Of a stretch of 64,000 nt of DNA, positions 22,101-34,414 are shown one piece after another. The DNA is from Mixia osmundae IAM 14324 (lineage: Eukaryota > Basidiomycota > Mixiomycetes > Mixiales > Mixiaceae). The position numbers and the translations under genes are program-made. Each line of letters starts with the position of its first letter. The first letter of the stretch is position 1. The stretch spans positions 1 to 64,000 of the forward strand of contig NW_014575547.1 of NCBI RefSeq assembly GCF_000708205.1, given 5' to 3'. The notes below the pieces were generated by a model. It saw only the letters and a list, made by a program, of their open reading frames with translations. It was not told the DNA's origin and made no database searches.

Positions 22101-25100
22101 AGGCTATTCGAGTAGCCATACAGGTATCGCTTGCAAACACAAGTGTGCAGATGCACGCTCTCCAGAAATTATCAATCGAATATGCGCTGCGAGATTGTAG
22201 TCTCGGTTTCGAGTCGATCATCGGCGCGGGGTCTTCGCAAAGCTTTCAAGGCTCCGTGGAGGTTAGCGGGCACAGCCTAGTATTGCGCGACAGTGTCAAG
22301 TCGGGTTCCCTGCGGCGCATCGCGTTATCTGCTGTGCGAGTCGTCTATGATCGCCGAGCAGACTGTGCACTGGTCAAACTGCTTGTTGATCGGTTTACGG
22401 CGACATTATCGGTACAGCTACTTGATTATGCCCTAACATTGTACCAAGCTATCGAAGCGGAGTATGATGACCTTGAGCCAATCATCAAGCGTTATACTGC
22501 TCGGCAGCCAGCCTCGAAGACCATCCAAGTAGCTTCAGCATCCAGCAGTACCGTCAATCCTTCCATCAGCGCGTCCTTGCTTTTCAGCGGGTTTCAGATC
22601 GCGGTCCAATCACCTAAAGCTGTCCAATATTTCGAGAGCGGCCGGGTCGTGGCGGACATTAGCAAGCCATCAGACAGTCAGTCCATTCTTTGGCATGCAG
22701 CTCTTGACGATCTTGTGATATCCCTGGATCAGCCACATGGGCGCACGTCATATCAGCGCAAAGTCTCGAGTCGTCATCGCTTAGCCTATCTCATGCTCAG
22801 CGTCAGTGCCAGCAATCAAAAGGTCAATCTTCCAGAAATCGTCGAAGACAAAGATGCCTCTCACCTCTCACACCTTCACCTGAAGATCTCACATCTGCAT
22901 GCTGTCATGCAAGCCATAGCTATCGAAGCACTGGGCTCACTGATCGATTATCACATCATCGAAATCAAGGCACGGCGTTCTCAGCGAGCAAAAGAGCTCG
23001 AAGCGATTAAAGCGAAGCTTTTGGACGCTTTCGACAGTAACACAAGTTCCTCTGCTGCTGAGGTACCTTGGGTTACGCGCTGTGTTCTCTCGCTCTCGGT
23101 GAACGAGCTCGGTATCGCGATACCACTCGAGGACTTTGGCACCGAAAAGAACGACCATGTCGCGGTCGCTGCATTCCTTTTCGCATGCAAAAGTCTGACA
23201 TTCGCTACACAAAAGGGTAGTGCTGGCTTTGTCAGCATTACAGGGCTTTCAGCGCAATTCGTGGATCACTTCCGTCAAGCTCGGCGAGACCATTTCGCTG
23301 CTCGGGAAAGCCGAAACAAAATGCTCATGCCTGCATTGACGGTGATTGTTAGTCCGCACGATGAGGAAGCGCTGCATACCACATCGGTCTCGTCAGAAGT
23401 CTCAGGATTAGAGATAGATATGGACCCTTCCATCCTCAGACGATTTGTAGCTCTCAGAAGGGTCTATCAGCTCAGTAACGACCGCTACAACCGCCTCGAG
23501 ACGCGACCGAGTGTTCAGACATCCTCGTCACTGGCATCGGATGTCGACTCGCTCCCCGAATCGCATGTCGAAGCATCGAGTCGCCAACACCTCTTCAAAG
23601 GTGCCTGTCATTTTAAAAGCGGCGTCGTTCGGCTGCACGCCTATTCTGCCACACGCTCCTCTTCTATCGTCAATGGATCGAGCCTGGAGCGAACGGCGTC
23701 CTTGACAGAGACTCGTGCGGAAGTACCACCGAGAGATGCAAGAGGAGCTGGGCGTGCCGACGTTTTCGTCTTGCCTGGCGTTTCTGGTACTGTCATACAT
23801 CGAAAGCTGCCACAATCGACCGATGCGACAGCACCATCTGAGCTGCATGTGGCCTTTGTCATTCATTCGTCTACCAATGTGCTCTATCCGACACTCCTGC
23901 CCTTTATGAGACATGCCCTTGCGCAAGTAGACACGGGTGAGGCTGCCTCTACGAACCAAACTCAAGCGCAATCGCACGAGGAAGAAACGGAGGGTGTCGC
24001 CGACTTCGAGCCTCCTGCGATCTTGGGGGGTCTGAGAACGAGTATCAGCATACGCATAGATATTTCCAAGCTGGACATCAGCTGCGGCGCTGCAGCACCT
24101 GTTGCAGTCTCTCTGTCGTGGCAGAGCGGCGGCTTCCTGGTCACTCTGGCACCCCATGCAAAGCGCGTCTCTCTTTGCGTCAACCTGGACGAGATTGCAG
24201 TCGATTTACGGCATTCCTTCTCGCCGGAGAAGTGCATAGGCGCGAAGGTCAAGGATCTTGCGCTGTCGATGACGTTGAATGTGTCAGAAGTCGCAGGCGA
24301 GCCTCATATACTGGCGGTAGCTTGCGATATTGCGCGAGTAGCATCGGAGCTCAACGCCCGCCAATTACAAGATTGGATCTGCATGAAAACAGTCTGGATT
24401 GACGAATTGAGCGAGCTCACGCAGTCATCGACGTATGATGACCCTGTCGCAGATGTGGAAGCAGGCCATCGTAATTGTGGAGGGTCGAAGCTTGCGGTCA
24501 CAGGACTCTGCCGCATTCGGTCGCTCACATTTGTTGCTCAACTCGGTCAAGCTATCGGGACCGTCACTTGCGAAGTGCAAGCGCCATCAATCAAATTCAG
24601 CAAATCCCCTCATGGTCTGCACCGCTCGGCACTCAGCTTCGATGGCATTACTGTCTCAAGCAAAGGAAGACTCTCAGGCTCATTGACCGTTGGACCCTCT
24701 GCGCTCATCTCTGTCCTCAAAATGCCCATCAGCAATACTAAGCTTGTCGATACAGACCACTTACTATCGGTGGCGCTCAAATTGGGCGAGGCAGAATGCC
24801 AGCTTGACTTTGATTGGCGACGTATTGCTTTGTTCCACGCTGATCCGATCATGGTGCGGGTGCAAGACGACCTGTCGAACGTCTCGAATGCAGCTGTACC
24901 AAGTCGTTCCAATGTCAAGCTGATCTTCACAGTTCGTCTGGGCGTTTGCAACGTTATCGCGACGGTCAGAACAATTCCTCTGCTAGCCCAGATCGGCGTC
25001 GACTTGCAGCGCCTCGCGCACGACAGGACACTCAAGGCGATGCAGATCATGCAGCGAGCGATGCCTAGCCCTTCAAAGCCACCGACTCAACAGCAGCTGT

Positions 25101-25977
25101 CGCACGCAGTGCCGTCTGGGCAGCATGTGGATCACGCTTCGAGTACGACGCTGAGTCTGACTTTTAAGAGCGAACGCCTCCGCATTGCCATCTTCCCGAG
25201 AACGTTTGCAGACAATGACGTGTATCGTGCGGATACTGGCTTGGTCAGCGCGGCGCTCATCCGGTGCTATACATCCAATGGCCAGCTCGAGCGCGATCTG
25301 ACCGTACATCTCGGCTTCCTATCGATGCGACGGTTGCGGCCAAAGAAGATATTGCCCAGCGAGGAACGCGAGCTACACATTTCGGCCTGGATACAAGCAT
25401 TTCGCGAAGCAACAGATCGTAACATATTCAAGATACCAACGACCGATGTCTCCATGCGATCCTTACAAGAGCCTGGTACTCGCGTCGTCGAGCATTGGTT
25501 CAAGCTTGTGTACGATGGCCAAGTGGACATTGCGCTCAATTACGCTCTTCTGAAGAGTCTCGGCGAGCTCTTCCAGTCGTTCCAACAAGCACTTGCCCGT
25601 GTAGGGTCCGGTACTATCACAGATCGAGGAAAGCCAGACGAGCCACTTCCTGTTACTGTTGAGCCACTTACGCTCATAGCGCGAGAGAACGTTATCAATC
25701 AGCCTAAGCTCAATCTACTAGGGGACGGTGAGCCTTGCGCTCATGAGAAACGAGCTGCCGCTGATTGTCATCCTACGCAGCTACGCCGCCTCTCGAATGG
25801 CTAGGCGTGCAAAGGTCCAAGTTCCCGCAGTGGTGTCATGAAGGTTCGTGCCAGCAGGGCGCAAGTGAAGACCATCTGCTGACGAAAAGCACAGGCATGA
25901 CCATTCCTCTCGAGGGACTCTTGCTCGTTCTGCAGAGCAATCTCTACCACAAGCGATTACCCGCTGAGTTGCAATGA
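16123..25977 (+). CDS. CSF1: Csf1/BLTP1 bridge-like lipid transfer protein
   Basis: Giant rod-shaped lipid transporter at ER contact sites (Csf1 in yeast, Tweek/BLTP1 in animals). Ten exons give 3137 residues; introns 16173-16211, 18181-18231, 18406-18457, 19563-19611, 19715-19768, 19938-19982, 20163-20209, 25728-25780 and 25844-25894 each keep the frame. The start MASLSGLRGTGYKQLNW lies in a short first exon. A transmembrane anchor follows (LLLVEFVIAVVLVTFYLFYL), then the chorein-like N-terminus (GRRNNARFLFEGVQISPLGG, FLYNRTPSFDDIL). Other Csf1 landmarks are FMATYHADVPAFHSRTILRI and DEVDINIRSCQ in the middle and, near the end, ATPPLEWLGVQRSKFPQWCH. The N-terminal anchor plus a very long beta-rich body is the family plan. 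Residues encoded around 19612-19937 are the least conserved. It converges on the Pumilio gene, with stop codons 71 bp apart. Confidence 0.93.
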
Positions 25978-26048
25978 CACCAGCACAACCTGTAGATACG
26001 TCCGTTGTCGTTGTAAACATTCCAGTCCTTGTATCGACCTGTGTGACA

Positions 26049-29000
26049 TTCAAGCTGCATCGAGCAGCTTCTCGACTGAGCTGGATATCAGCAAGAGATC
26101 ATCGCAGCAATTGCGAAAGACTGACTGGCATTGACATGCTTGGTCGCACCGCGCTGTCTGACGCATTGGAGCTGATGACGAGTCTCTTCCCATAGCTGTG
26201 AGCGAGTTGGCTCATGTCGGACAGTCTTGAGCATTGTTCCCAGCGCATAGTTGGCGAACATGTCACCGAGCATGATAGCAATGGGCGAGTTGCCATCAGG
26301 CAGAGGGTCTAGGGACTCTTTGACGAGCCACTGGAGATCCTTGTCGGTAGCACGCATGACGCAGCGTTCGACGACGTTGCTTGCGTACTTTGACATGCAG
26401 TGCGAGAGCAGCTTGCCCTTGAGACTTGCGATCACACGTTTGCGGTCACAGTCCTGGCCCTTTTCGACGATATGTTGTATGACATACTGCCGAAGCTTGG
26501 TCAGTACACTGCGCGACCGTGGCAGATATCGCGCCCACATTACCAAATTGATCGTTCATCTGCATGCAACAGGTCAGACATAGCTTGCCTGCATAGCCAG
26601 GGACTGACCAGAGCGTTACAGTGGTTCAGCGCTTCCTCTAGCAATGGTCGAAGAGTCTGCGGACGAGCATTCTCAAAGAGTCGCTGTATGACGCGACAGG
26701 CGTAGCTGTTCGTTGCCAGACGCGCAACATGGCCACGGCACGCATCTGCGATAAAGGTCGTATGCTGTTCAGGCACGTCGCAGAGGATACGTTGGATGCA
26801 GTGGTTCGCGTTGAGATCTTTGGAGCATCTGATGATGTGCTCGCGGAGCTCGTTCATGATGGTAAGCTGTAGATCGAGTGTACAATGCTCTATCGCCTGT
26901 CCGGCATGTCAGCGCAGTGATCCAGAAGCGCTACTTTAGCATACCTTTTGTATGACACGGCAGCCATAGAGACTGAGAGAGAGATGCAGCACGTGACCCT
27001 TGAGTCGGCCGACAAGCTCTGCTCGTTGTGCCGGTGTTCCATGGGCAAAGAGCTGCTGGCAGCAATAGTTCGAGAAGCAATCCTGGCTCAGCTCGAGCAA
27101 GGCAGGGCTGAGCTCGTTAAAGACGGCGAGCCGATCCGCGGACGATGCGTCAACGAACTTGGCCTGAATCCATCGTGATCCGACCTGATCGCGGCTGAAT
27201 GCGACGAGCTGGCCTTTGACGTCCTGCACGCGTGTATTAGCCGCTGACCAGGAATCACGAGGGCATCACCTGCCTGCAGTCGCCACTCTGTGCGGCGGTC
27301 ACTCTGAAGGCGGTCGATGGCATGATGCTCAATAGCCGGTGGCGAGGCACGATACTGATTAGGCGAGGCTGGCTTTGCGAGAGCGTGGCTGTAATTGTGC
27401 AGAACTTGGGCGTACATAGGCTGGAACTGACGATCGGACTGGATGGCAGTCGTCAAGTCCACATGAGTCTGCGCGACTTGCTGGGGCAACAAGTCTAGCT
27501 TTGTGAAGATCTGCGGTCCGTAGGCCTGTTGTTGGTCCAATATGCCCGCAGCATATGGCATCGCTGCATAGCCTGCTTGCAGATTGGCCAAGCCAGGCAG
27601 GGGACCTACGACTTGACCGGCAGACATATAAAGCGCTTGATCCGGCGTGGGTCGCGGTGAGGGCGGCAGAGACCAGACTGCGGTAGCAGGTGGCAGAGAG
27701 CGAGGATCATACGAGGGCGACCAGCGCGGCGAGAGATCAACCTCGCCTTCGAGTGGCAAAGTCGCGTGACGAGGCGAGGCACGCATCTGCTGGAACTGTC
27801 GAGCAAGCGCCGCATCTTGGCCTTCAATGTTTGCGCCTGACCAGCTCATGTAAGGCGCCTGCTGTGCCTGAGCCTGAGCCTGAGCGTGCTTAACTTCGCG
27901 CTGCTGTCCAGGCGACCTGACGACCGAGTCGCGGGGCGAGGAGCCATAGAGGGCATCGTACGCGAGCGTCTCGGGCACGGAGACACCTCTGCTCGAGCAC
28001 GAGAGAGGTGAGGAAGCGTGGCTGGATGGAGGAGGCGCGAATGAGCGACGGCGTCGGTGGTCGTCAGCGCTGCCACGTCCGTTGCTGTCGAAGCTGTCGT
28101 TGATCGTAGACAAATCTGAAGCAGCTTGTGAGGGCGAGCCGTCCTCGTGTGGATCGGCCAGCAGGCTACGGTGTCGTCGGATGGTGAGCGGGCTGGCTTG
28201 TTTGGCGGCAACGGCAGCGTGACGGAGTCCATTCGAGCTGGGCGAGTGTACGACGGTCTTATCTTGATGAGACATGTGCAGCCGAGCTCGAGGGCTTCGG
28301 GGCGACAGGAGCTCGCTGACAAGTGTCTGATGCTCCGTTGCCGCCGCGAGCTCGAGCTTGGCAGTCGCAGGTGAGCTTGCGGGCGTCGTTGGCGTACTCG
28401 AGCCATACAAGCTCGTGAGGCTCGCTGCCGAGGGTGACGGTCTGACGTGGGAGGGAGGCTCGCTATAAGCCAGGTCAGGCCAGGCGCTTGAGTCTGATCG
28501 CAGCTCGTCAGACACGGCAAGCTCATCCAATCGATTGCGAGGCTCGATGCTGTACGAGGCAGCGTGCTTGGGCAGCTTACGGAGAGCGTCTTGACGACGA
28601 GCAGCGAGCGTCGACAGGCTCTCTGTCGAGTTGGTAGATCGCAAGAAGCCTTGATCGTCTCGTCCGATTGCACGCGCAAAAGCACGTCTGGCGCCTGGCG
28701 AACTTGGCAGCGAGCGATCCTGTGCAATTGAGCCTGCCCAAGCACGACCCCAGATGGTCTGACTCATGTCCTGAGCCTCATCGGGCTGTCCGACGGGCTT
28801 GTTGTCGAGCGTATGGGCTTGACTTGCGAGCGAGTGATCTGACGAGGGCGTGCCAGTCGCATGATCCGACGTCGTCGAGAACGTCACAGCGGACGATCTC
28901 CTCGGAGCGAGAGGATCATGGCTCGGATGGGCATGATCGTGCGTGATTGCATTGGCAGCAGCGGCGGCAGCAGCAGCAGCGACGGCAGCAGCGACATTGG

Positions 29001-29238
29001 TGAGACTTCGAGCACGCGAGGCTTGCAGGCGGCTGACGTGCTGCTCCTCATTGACCGAGTCTGTAGCGTGTCGTAGCAAGTCTGACCACTTGGCATCATC
29101 CGAATCTGTCGGCACGTAGCTTTGATCGAGCGTCTGACCGCACGCGCCTGCTTGACTCGGTCTGATGGTTGGCGAGCCTTGGTCGCTGAGTCGAGTAGCT
29201 GCGGTATGTGCGGATGACATGCTTGCCATCGCTGACAT
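26049..29238 (-). CDS. Pumilio/PUF family RNA-binding protein
   Basis: Binds 3' UTRs of target mRNAs (UGUA-type sites) and recruits the CCR4-NOT complex. Six exons give 984 residues; introns 27224-27258, 26897-26944, 26560-26608, 26487-26538 and 26075-26125. The first 660 residues are disordered (Ser, Ala, Gln; an alanine run near residue 85). The C-terminal PUM-HD has eight repeats with triplets read from the sequence: R1 GSRWIQ, R2 SNYCCQ, R3 GCRVIQ, R4 NANHCIQ, R5 ACRVIQ, R6 GNYVIQ, R7 ASNVVE, R8 ANYALG. R1-R7 match the canonical Pumilio code. R8 has Gly where Gln is expected. Repeat 6 is built across a 21-nt microexon (26539-26559, MNDQFGN). The last exon is only 26 nt and ends AIEKLLDAA. 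Intron 1 has a weak donor (GTGATT). Confidence 0.93.
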
Positions 29239-29554
29239 TGAACTTCGCTCGAAGCTGTGAGGTCATCAGAATATGTGTGCGGGTTCGTAGGGACGACTGA
29301 CAGACGTTTGACTTTGATAGCGTGAGCGAGTGAGATTGTCAAGGGCTGCTTGTCCTTTGAGTCTGAATGAGATGCAAAGCAGAGCGAGCGAAGCGAGACT
29401 AGACCGTCACCGGCTTAATCAAAGAGACGGATGCAGACCAGAGCCATGCTGAGACGACCGAAATGAAAGTTTGCAGGGGTCGAGCGAGCCAAACAAGCGA
29501 ACTGTATTCGTCTAGGGTGGTAGGCAGTGTACAACAGCACAGAGAGCGTGGCGA
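29239..29554. other. Intergenic region between kinesin 3' end and Pumilio 5' end
   Basis: About 315 bp. It should contain the Pumilio promoter and 5' leader. No gene or repeat was seen. Confidence 0.4.
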
Positions 29555-32500
29555 TCAGGAGGCGAAGAACCAGCTGCTTCGCTTATCGCCTGAAGTCGTA
29601 GCACGTACGGCTGCCAGTGAAGCATTGAGCCTGTGATCATCGAATTGAGTCAGTCTTGTCACCGCGGTAACGCGTCAGACCTACGGTGATGGCGCCGTCT
29701 CGGCAGTCGCGCTGCCCGCCCCTCGCAGCGGTCGGGCGACACGTCCAAATTGTAGCGCACTTGCAGCCGATGCGGCGTTGACGGCTTGAGGACTCGATCG
29801 TGTACTCAGCGCGCGCTCGTATTCGATCCGGTCGTGAAGCGCTTGTAGCTGAGAATTGTACTTTGTATTTTGGGCTGCAAGGCTGTCTTGAGCGTTTGCG
29901 AGGAGTTGCTCGAGGTTCTGAATGCGCTCATTGCGCGCTGTGAGCTTCCGCTCGGCCACGCTGACGTCCTTCTTAAGAGAAGCGTTCTGCTCGACGAGCT
30001 GTCGCTGCACCAGAGTGAGCTGGTCGAGATTGCGTGTGAGGAAGTCCATCTTGCGTTGCTGTAGTCGACTATTGCCATTGCGGATCACAGCATTGTATTG
30101 CTCGCGCGTCTCGTCCAAGGAGATCTCCAACTCGACCACCTGCGCCACATTGAGCGCAATACACTGACGGCTTGAATGTGCAGCGTACCTTTTCGCATCG
30201 ATCTTGCAGATCCTTAGTCAGCGATTTCTTCATCTTGTCAAAGTCTGCAAGCTGTGTGACCATCGTCTTGCGAATGCGCTCCATATCGCGAGCGCGTTCC
30301 ATGAGATCTTTGCTGCCTTCGATGCCCGCCGTCGTGATCGCAAACGCACGCTTTGTTTCTTCGAGCGTCGAACGCAGCGAGCCATTGCTCGCATTCAGGG
30401 CTTCAATTTCCGCCGATTTCGTGGCCAGATCAGCGCGAAGGTCCACGAGGTCTTGCTCAGATGCCCTTTGGTGCTGCAGGGCCTCCTCGTCCGAACCGAA
30501 CTGCTGGGCAGTGGCCATTTCGTCTTTAGGCATCTGACTCGATGCAAGATCTTTGTAGCCTTGCCCAGCCGAACGCAGACGATGCTCAAGCTCCTCGTTC
30601 CTTCGAGAGAGCGCCGCATTTTCTGCTTGACTGTTGCGTAGACGTTCTTCGTGTGAGGCAAGAGCAGACTGGCCGTCTTCGATCTGCCGCCTCAGCAGAT
30701 CGAGATCACTGCTGTCGTGTGGCAGCTGGGCACCCAGAGACTTGTCGAGTCGATCCAGGGCTTCTCTGATCTGCGTCTCATGCTCGGTCGATGAAGACTG
30801 TACAATGTAATCAGATTGGCACTGTCATCAAAGATCGCGAGACGCACTGTGTCAAAGTGGCCCATGAGAGCAGCCATCTTCTCGGCTCTCTGCTTCTCCT
30901 TGTCGCCCCCGAGACCGCGGCTTTGTTGCATTCTGAGCTCGGAGATCTGGCGCTTGGCATCCTCAAGCTCTGCTGTCGTGTCGGCGTTCTGATCCTTGAG
31001 CGCATCGACGACGATCTGGGCCTCCCGATTCTCGTGAGATAGACGCTCGAGCTGCGATCTCAGGTCGTTGACGAGTGCGGACAAGCCACCGACCGACTGC
31101 GAAACATCAGCGCGGCTCGTCATTCGTGTTCGATGACATGCCTGAGCATCGCGTGAAGCAGAAGCGCGCAAAGCCTCAAAGTCGGCCTGGGCCGTGCGTA
31201 ATTGCTCCACATGTGACGCAAGTGCCGATTCCTGTCAGTCTGAATGAGCTCAGTCTAAGGTCCTAGTGTGGTGCTTGCCTTTTCTGCTAATTGATCTTGC
31301 AAGTCGTTCTCTCGCTTGAGGAATTCTTCTCGTTCGTCACGATCGAGCGACACGGTGGTTGGAGTTGGCGGTCTACTCTCTAGATCACGCAGAGACCCAA
31401 CAGCAGGATTAATGGGCGTCGTCGATCGGTTGGGCGTACTGGGCACATCCGTGCTGGCAAGAGCGAGCGTTGGTCCTTGCGAGCGGGCACGCTCGAGTGT
31501 TGCCCACGCTTCTTTATCGACTGTACCTCCCGCGCGCCAGATGGATAGCTCGGCCTCCAGGAGTGCAATGTAGGTCTGATATTGAGCAATATCCCGCTGG
31601 GCATTCTTGAGGAGCGCTTTGAGCTCTGCTGGAGAAAGCTCGGCATTGACTCTGGCTTTATTCTTGATTGACTTTGCTCGAATGCCAAACCTGAGCGTCG
31701 AGATAGTCTCGGCTTCGTTGTAGATGCTCGGCGAGCAATTGATGATCAGAGTCGTTCTCGAATTTCCACCGAGAGATTCTTGCAAGATTCTCGTGAGCTT
31801 CGAGTCGCGATAAGGGATATGTTGGGATTTGCCGTCGGTGAGGGCATTGATGACCATCCCCAAGGCAGAAAGGGATTTGTTGATCTTCTTTGCCTCCTCT
31901 AGTGTCTGTCCGCTTGCGCCTGTCTTGCCGACCTTCTCTGAACCGGCAAGATCGACGAGGTAGAGATTGCCATTCTTTTGGGAGCCTGTCTCTGTGTTGC
32001 GTTGATTGACGCTGATGACAAAGATGGAATGAGATCTCGAGCTTTCTGCATTCATATCTGATCACTAATGTCAGCGCTAGCGTTCAGCAATAGATGATCG
32101 ACACACTCGTTGCGCTGACTGCCCGAGTCAAGCCGCCTTGCTTCATGATCTCGTAGACTTCTGGCGCGCTGCCGACGTAGAGGACCGAAAGGTTCTTGAC
32201 ATACACTCCCCGCGCCTTGTCCTCGTGAATGGACAGGTTGTCATTCTGGGGCGCAAGTAGATCTCGGATGCGCTCCATGTAGATCTCCATATACGAACAT
32301 TTGACGAGGTATTCGATATGCGGGGGAGAGACCATGATAGAAGCAAAGATTTGTTCGGTGATACGAGGAATGAGGCCTTTCATCTTTGGATCCTCGATGT
32401 CTGTACCCATCATGGTGTACGTCTTTCCCGAACCGGTCTGTCCGTAAGCAAAGACGGTGCCGTTGAAGCCGGACAGAACATCATCGACTATGCCGCGCAC

Positions 32501-32773
32501 GCCATACTCAAAGACTTCCTCTTGCTTCGTGTCCATCTCGAACGCTCTGTCGAACGTGAAGCCGTTCGCGTCGGGGCCGCGTAGCGCATCTTGGGACTTG
32601 AGCTTGACCGTTGTACCTTCGGGGTCAATCGATACGATAGGCTCTCCGCCAGCTTCCCGCAGTTCTAATGCATTGGGCGGTCGAAACCTGGCCGGTCTCG
32701 GGTCAGTCGCGAGTGCGAGGACAAGGCAGAGACTCGGGACGCACCGACAGACGACTTTGATATTGTTGCTCAT
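29555..32773 (-). CDS. Conventional kinesin heavy chain (kinesin-1)
   Basis: Plus-end microtubule motor for vesicles and organelles in hyphae. Seven exons give 970 residues, the normal fungal kinesin-1 length; introns 32688-32744, 32058-32106, 31232-31278, 30798-30847, 30140-30188 and 29631-29684. Motor domain: [18 protein letters not shown]-loop [16 protein letters not shown], switch [12 protein letters not shown], switch [38 protein letters not shown], then the neck and a long coiled coil. The start at 32773 gives [11 protein letters not shown] as in fungal kinesin-1. Intron 31232-31278 is GC-AG (donor GCAAGC) and joins DQLAEK to ESALASH, as expected. The 76-nt last exon ends [11 protein letters not shown], the tail of fungal kinesin-1. 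Divergent from CDC123. Confidence 0.95.
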
Positions 32774-33119
32774 CCTGGGCACTGATCACGCACTTTGTCG
32801 AGTGGGACCGACTGTCTGTGCTCTACATACAGTGCTGCCGAGCCGGGAGATGTGCGCCGTGTGATCGCTAGCCGAGCGTTGGCAGCCGGCGCGGCCAGTG
32901 ACAATGAGGTGCCTGAACAAACTTGCCTTGAGGTCCTCAAGTCGTGTCAGTCGATGCGTCGTGACTACCGTGGGACAGCCGAGGTTGTACGGCAACAGCT
33001 GCTGATCTTGAACAGCTCACACGCTCGGCGCCTTCACGTCGTCGGCGGGATAGCAGCAGACAGTCGCACGCGTTCGTTCGTGATGTCCCCGACAAAATTG
33101 ATTAGCCCTCCTTGCGACG
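32774..33119. promoter_or_regulatory. Divergent promoter of kinesin-1 and CDC123, with one ACGCGT box
   Basis: 346 bp between the two start codons. ACGCGT lies at 33068-33073, about 50 bp before the CDC123 ATG. No other feature is seen. Confidence 0.35.
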
Positions 33120-34353
33120 ATGGCGATACAGACCGACGCCGGCACTGCACAGCCAGGCTTCCCTCGTCTGACCCGAGCTGATGTGCTCCAGTGCCAATTC
33201 TCAGCTTGGTACCCCGACTTCAGACGACTATCACCCAAAGCGACAGTCGTGCGCCTGCCTGAAGACTTTCGACGCTGGCTAGAGTCAGACGGCCTGATCC
33301 TCCCCGAGGGATCGGGCGATATCGAGGATGACGACAGCGACAGTGAAGCCGCAGATGCGTCGGACACACGCTCAAATGATCAGCATACCTCGAGTGCGAG
33401 GCGCGACCTTGAAGAGGCAGATGAGGACATTGAGGAGGTGTATAGCTTCCCTCAAGTCGATACTCAGCTGCGCGCCATCATCGACAAGTACGATGGCCTC
33501 GTCTTCCCCAAGCTCAATTGGTCAAGCCCAAAAGACGCGGCATGGATCTTGCCCGGCAAACCACTCGCCTGTAGTACACCGGCAGATATCTACTTGCTAC
33601 TCAAATCGTCAGACTTTATTGCTCATGACCTTGATTATCCTTTCGAGCACTGCTTCGATGAGCACGATCACGCATCGACCCCTCTGCCGCCGCCGCCGCC
33701 GCCGCTTGAATTGGTCCTGAAGCAATGGTTTGAGATGCCGCACTCGCAAGAATTCCGCTGCTTTGTCTCGTATCGCAAGCTGCAAGGTCAGCGTCTCCGT
33801 CTGCTTCGATCGACCTTGGCTGACATGCGATACTGGACAGGAATTTGCCAGCGCGACCACAATCACTTCGACTTTCTGGATGATGCCGCACTCCAAGATG
33901 AGATCAAGCTCAAGATAGCAGGCTTCATCGAAGAGCAAGTCTTACTAAGATTTCCGCTGGCTCATTGTACGTTCCCATGACACGTACAAGAATTTGGCTC
34001 AGTCTGGCATAGTCGTCTGCGATGTCTATCTCACACGAGACCGTTCTCGTGTCTTCGTGGTCGACCTCAATCCCTACGGTCCTCAAACAGACGCCCTCTT
34101 GTTCAGCTGGGAGGAGCTGAATCGCCGTGCATTCGCATCGGCCACCGCTGCGCTCGCCCCAGCTCAAACGAACGTGGAACTGAGACTTGTTGATTCTGCG
34201 CTCTCGCGTAGCGCAGCAATGCCCTCTTACAGCATGAATCGATATCCCATCGAGGTCGTCGGACTCAGCGAGGGCAAGAGCATAGCAGAATTTGCTCAAA
34301 AGTTCAACTCTGCTCTCCAAGAGGCCACAGATCACACAGAGGCATCAACATGA
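33120..34353 (+). CDS. CDC123: CDC123 family protein (eIF2 assembly factor, D123)
   Basis: ATP-grasp protein that helps build the eIF2 translation initiation complex and is needed for G1/S progression. N-terminal motifs: QCQFSAWYPDFRRLSPKATV and LPEDFRRWLESDGLILPEG, an acidic stretch, then VFPKLNWSSPKDAAWILPGK, SSDFIAHDLDYPF, MPHSQEFRCFVSYRKLQGQ, HFDFLDDAALQ. After the intron come IVVCDVYLTRDRSRVFVVDL, NPYGPQTDALLFSWEEL. The two parts lie in different frames. The junction that best fits the family is a GC-AG intron at 33960-34002 (43 nt, joining RFPL to SGIVVCDVY; 396 residues). The obvious GT at 33967 does not restore the frame, so this junction deserves cDNA evidence. A run of seven prolines precedes the LELVLKQWFEMP segment. 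Confidence 0.9.
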
Positions 34354-34414
34354 GGAAAACACAACAACAACACCGTACAGTCTCTGCACTCGTCGCTCGA
34401 GGCACTACATCGCG

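Noticed and set aside
27846-28745. 299-residue minus-strand frame
   Set aside because: Shadow of the Pumilio N-terminal low-complexity region in another frame.
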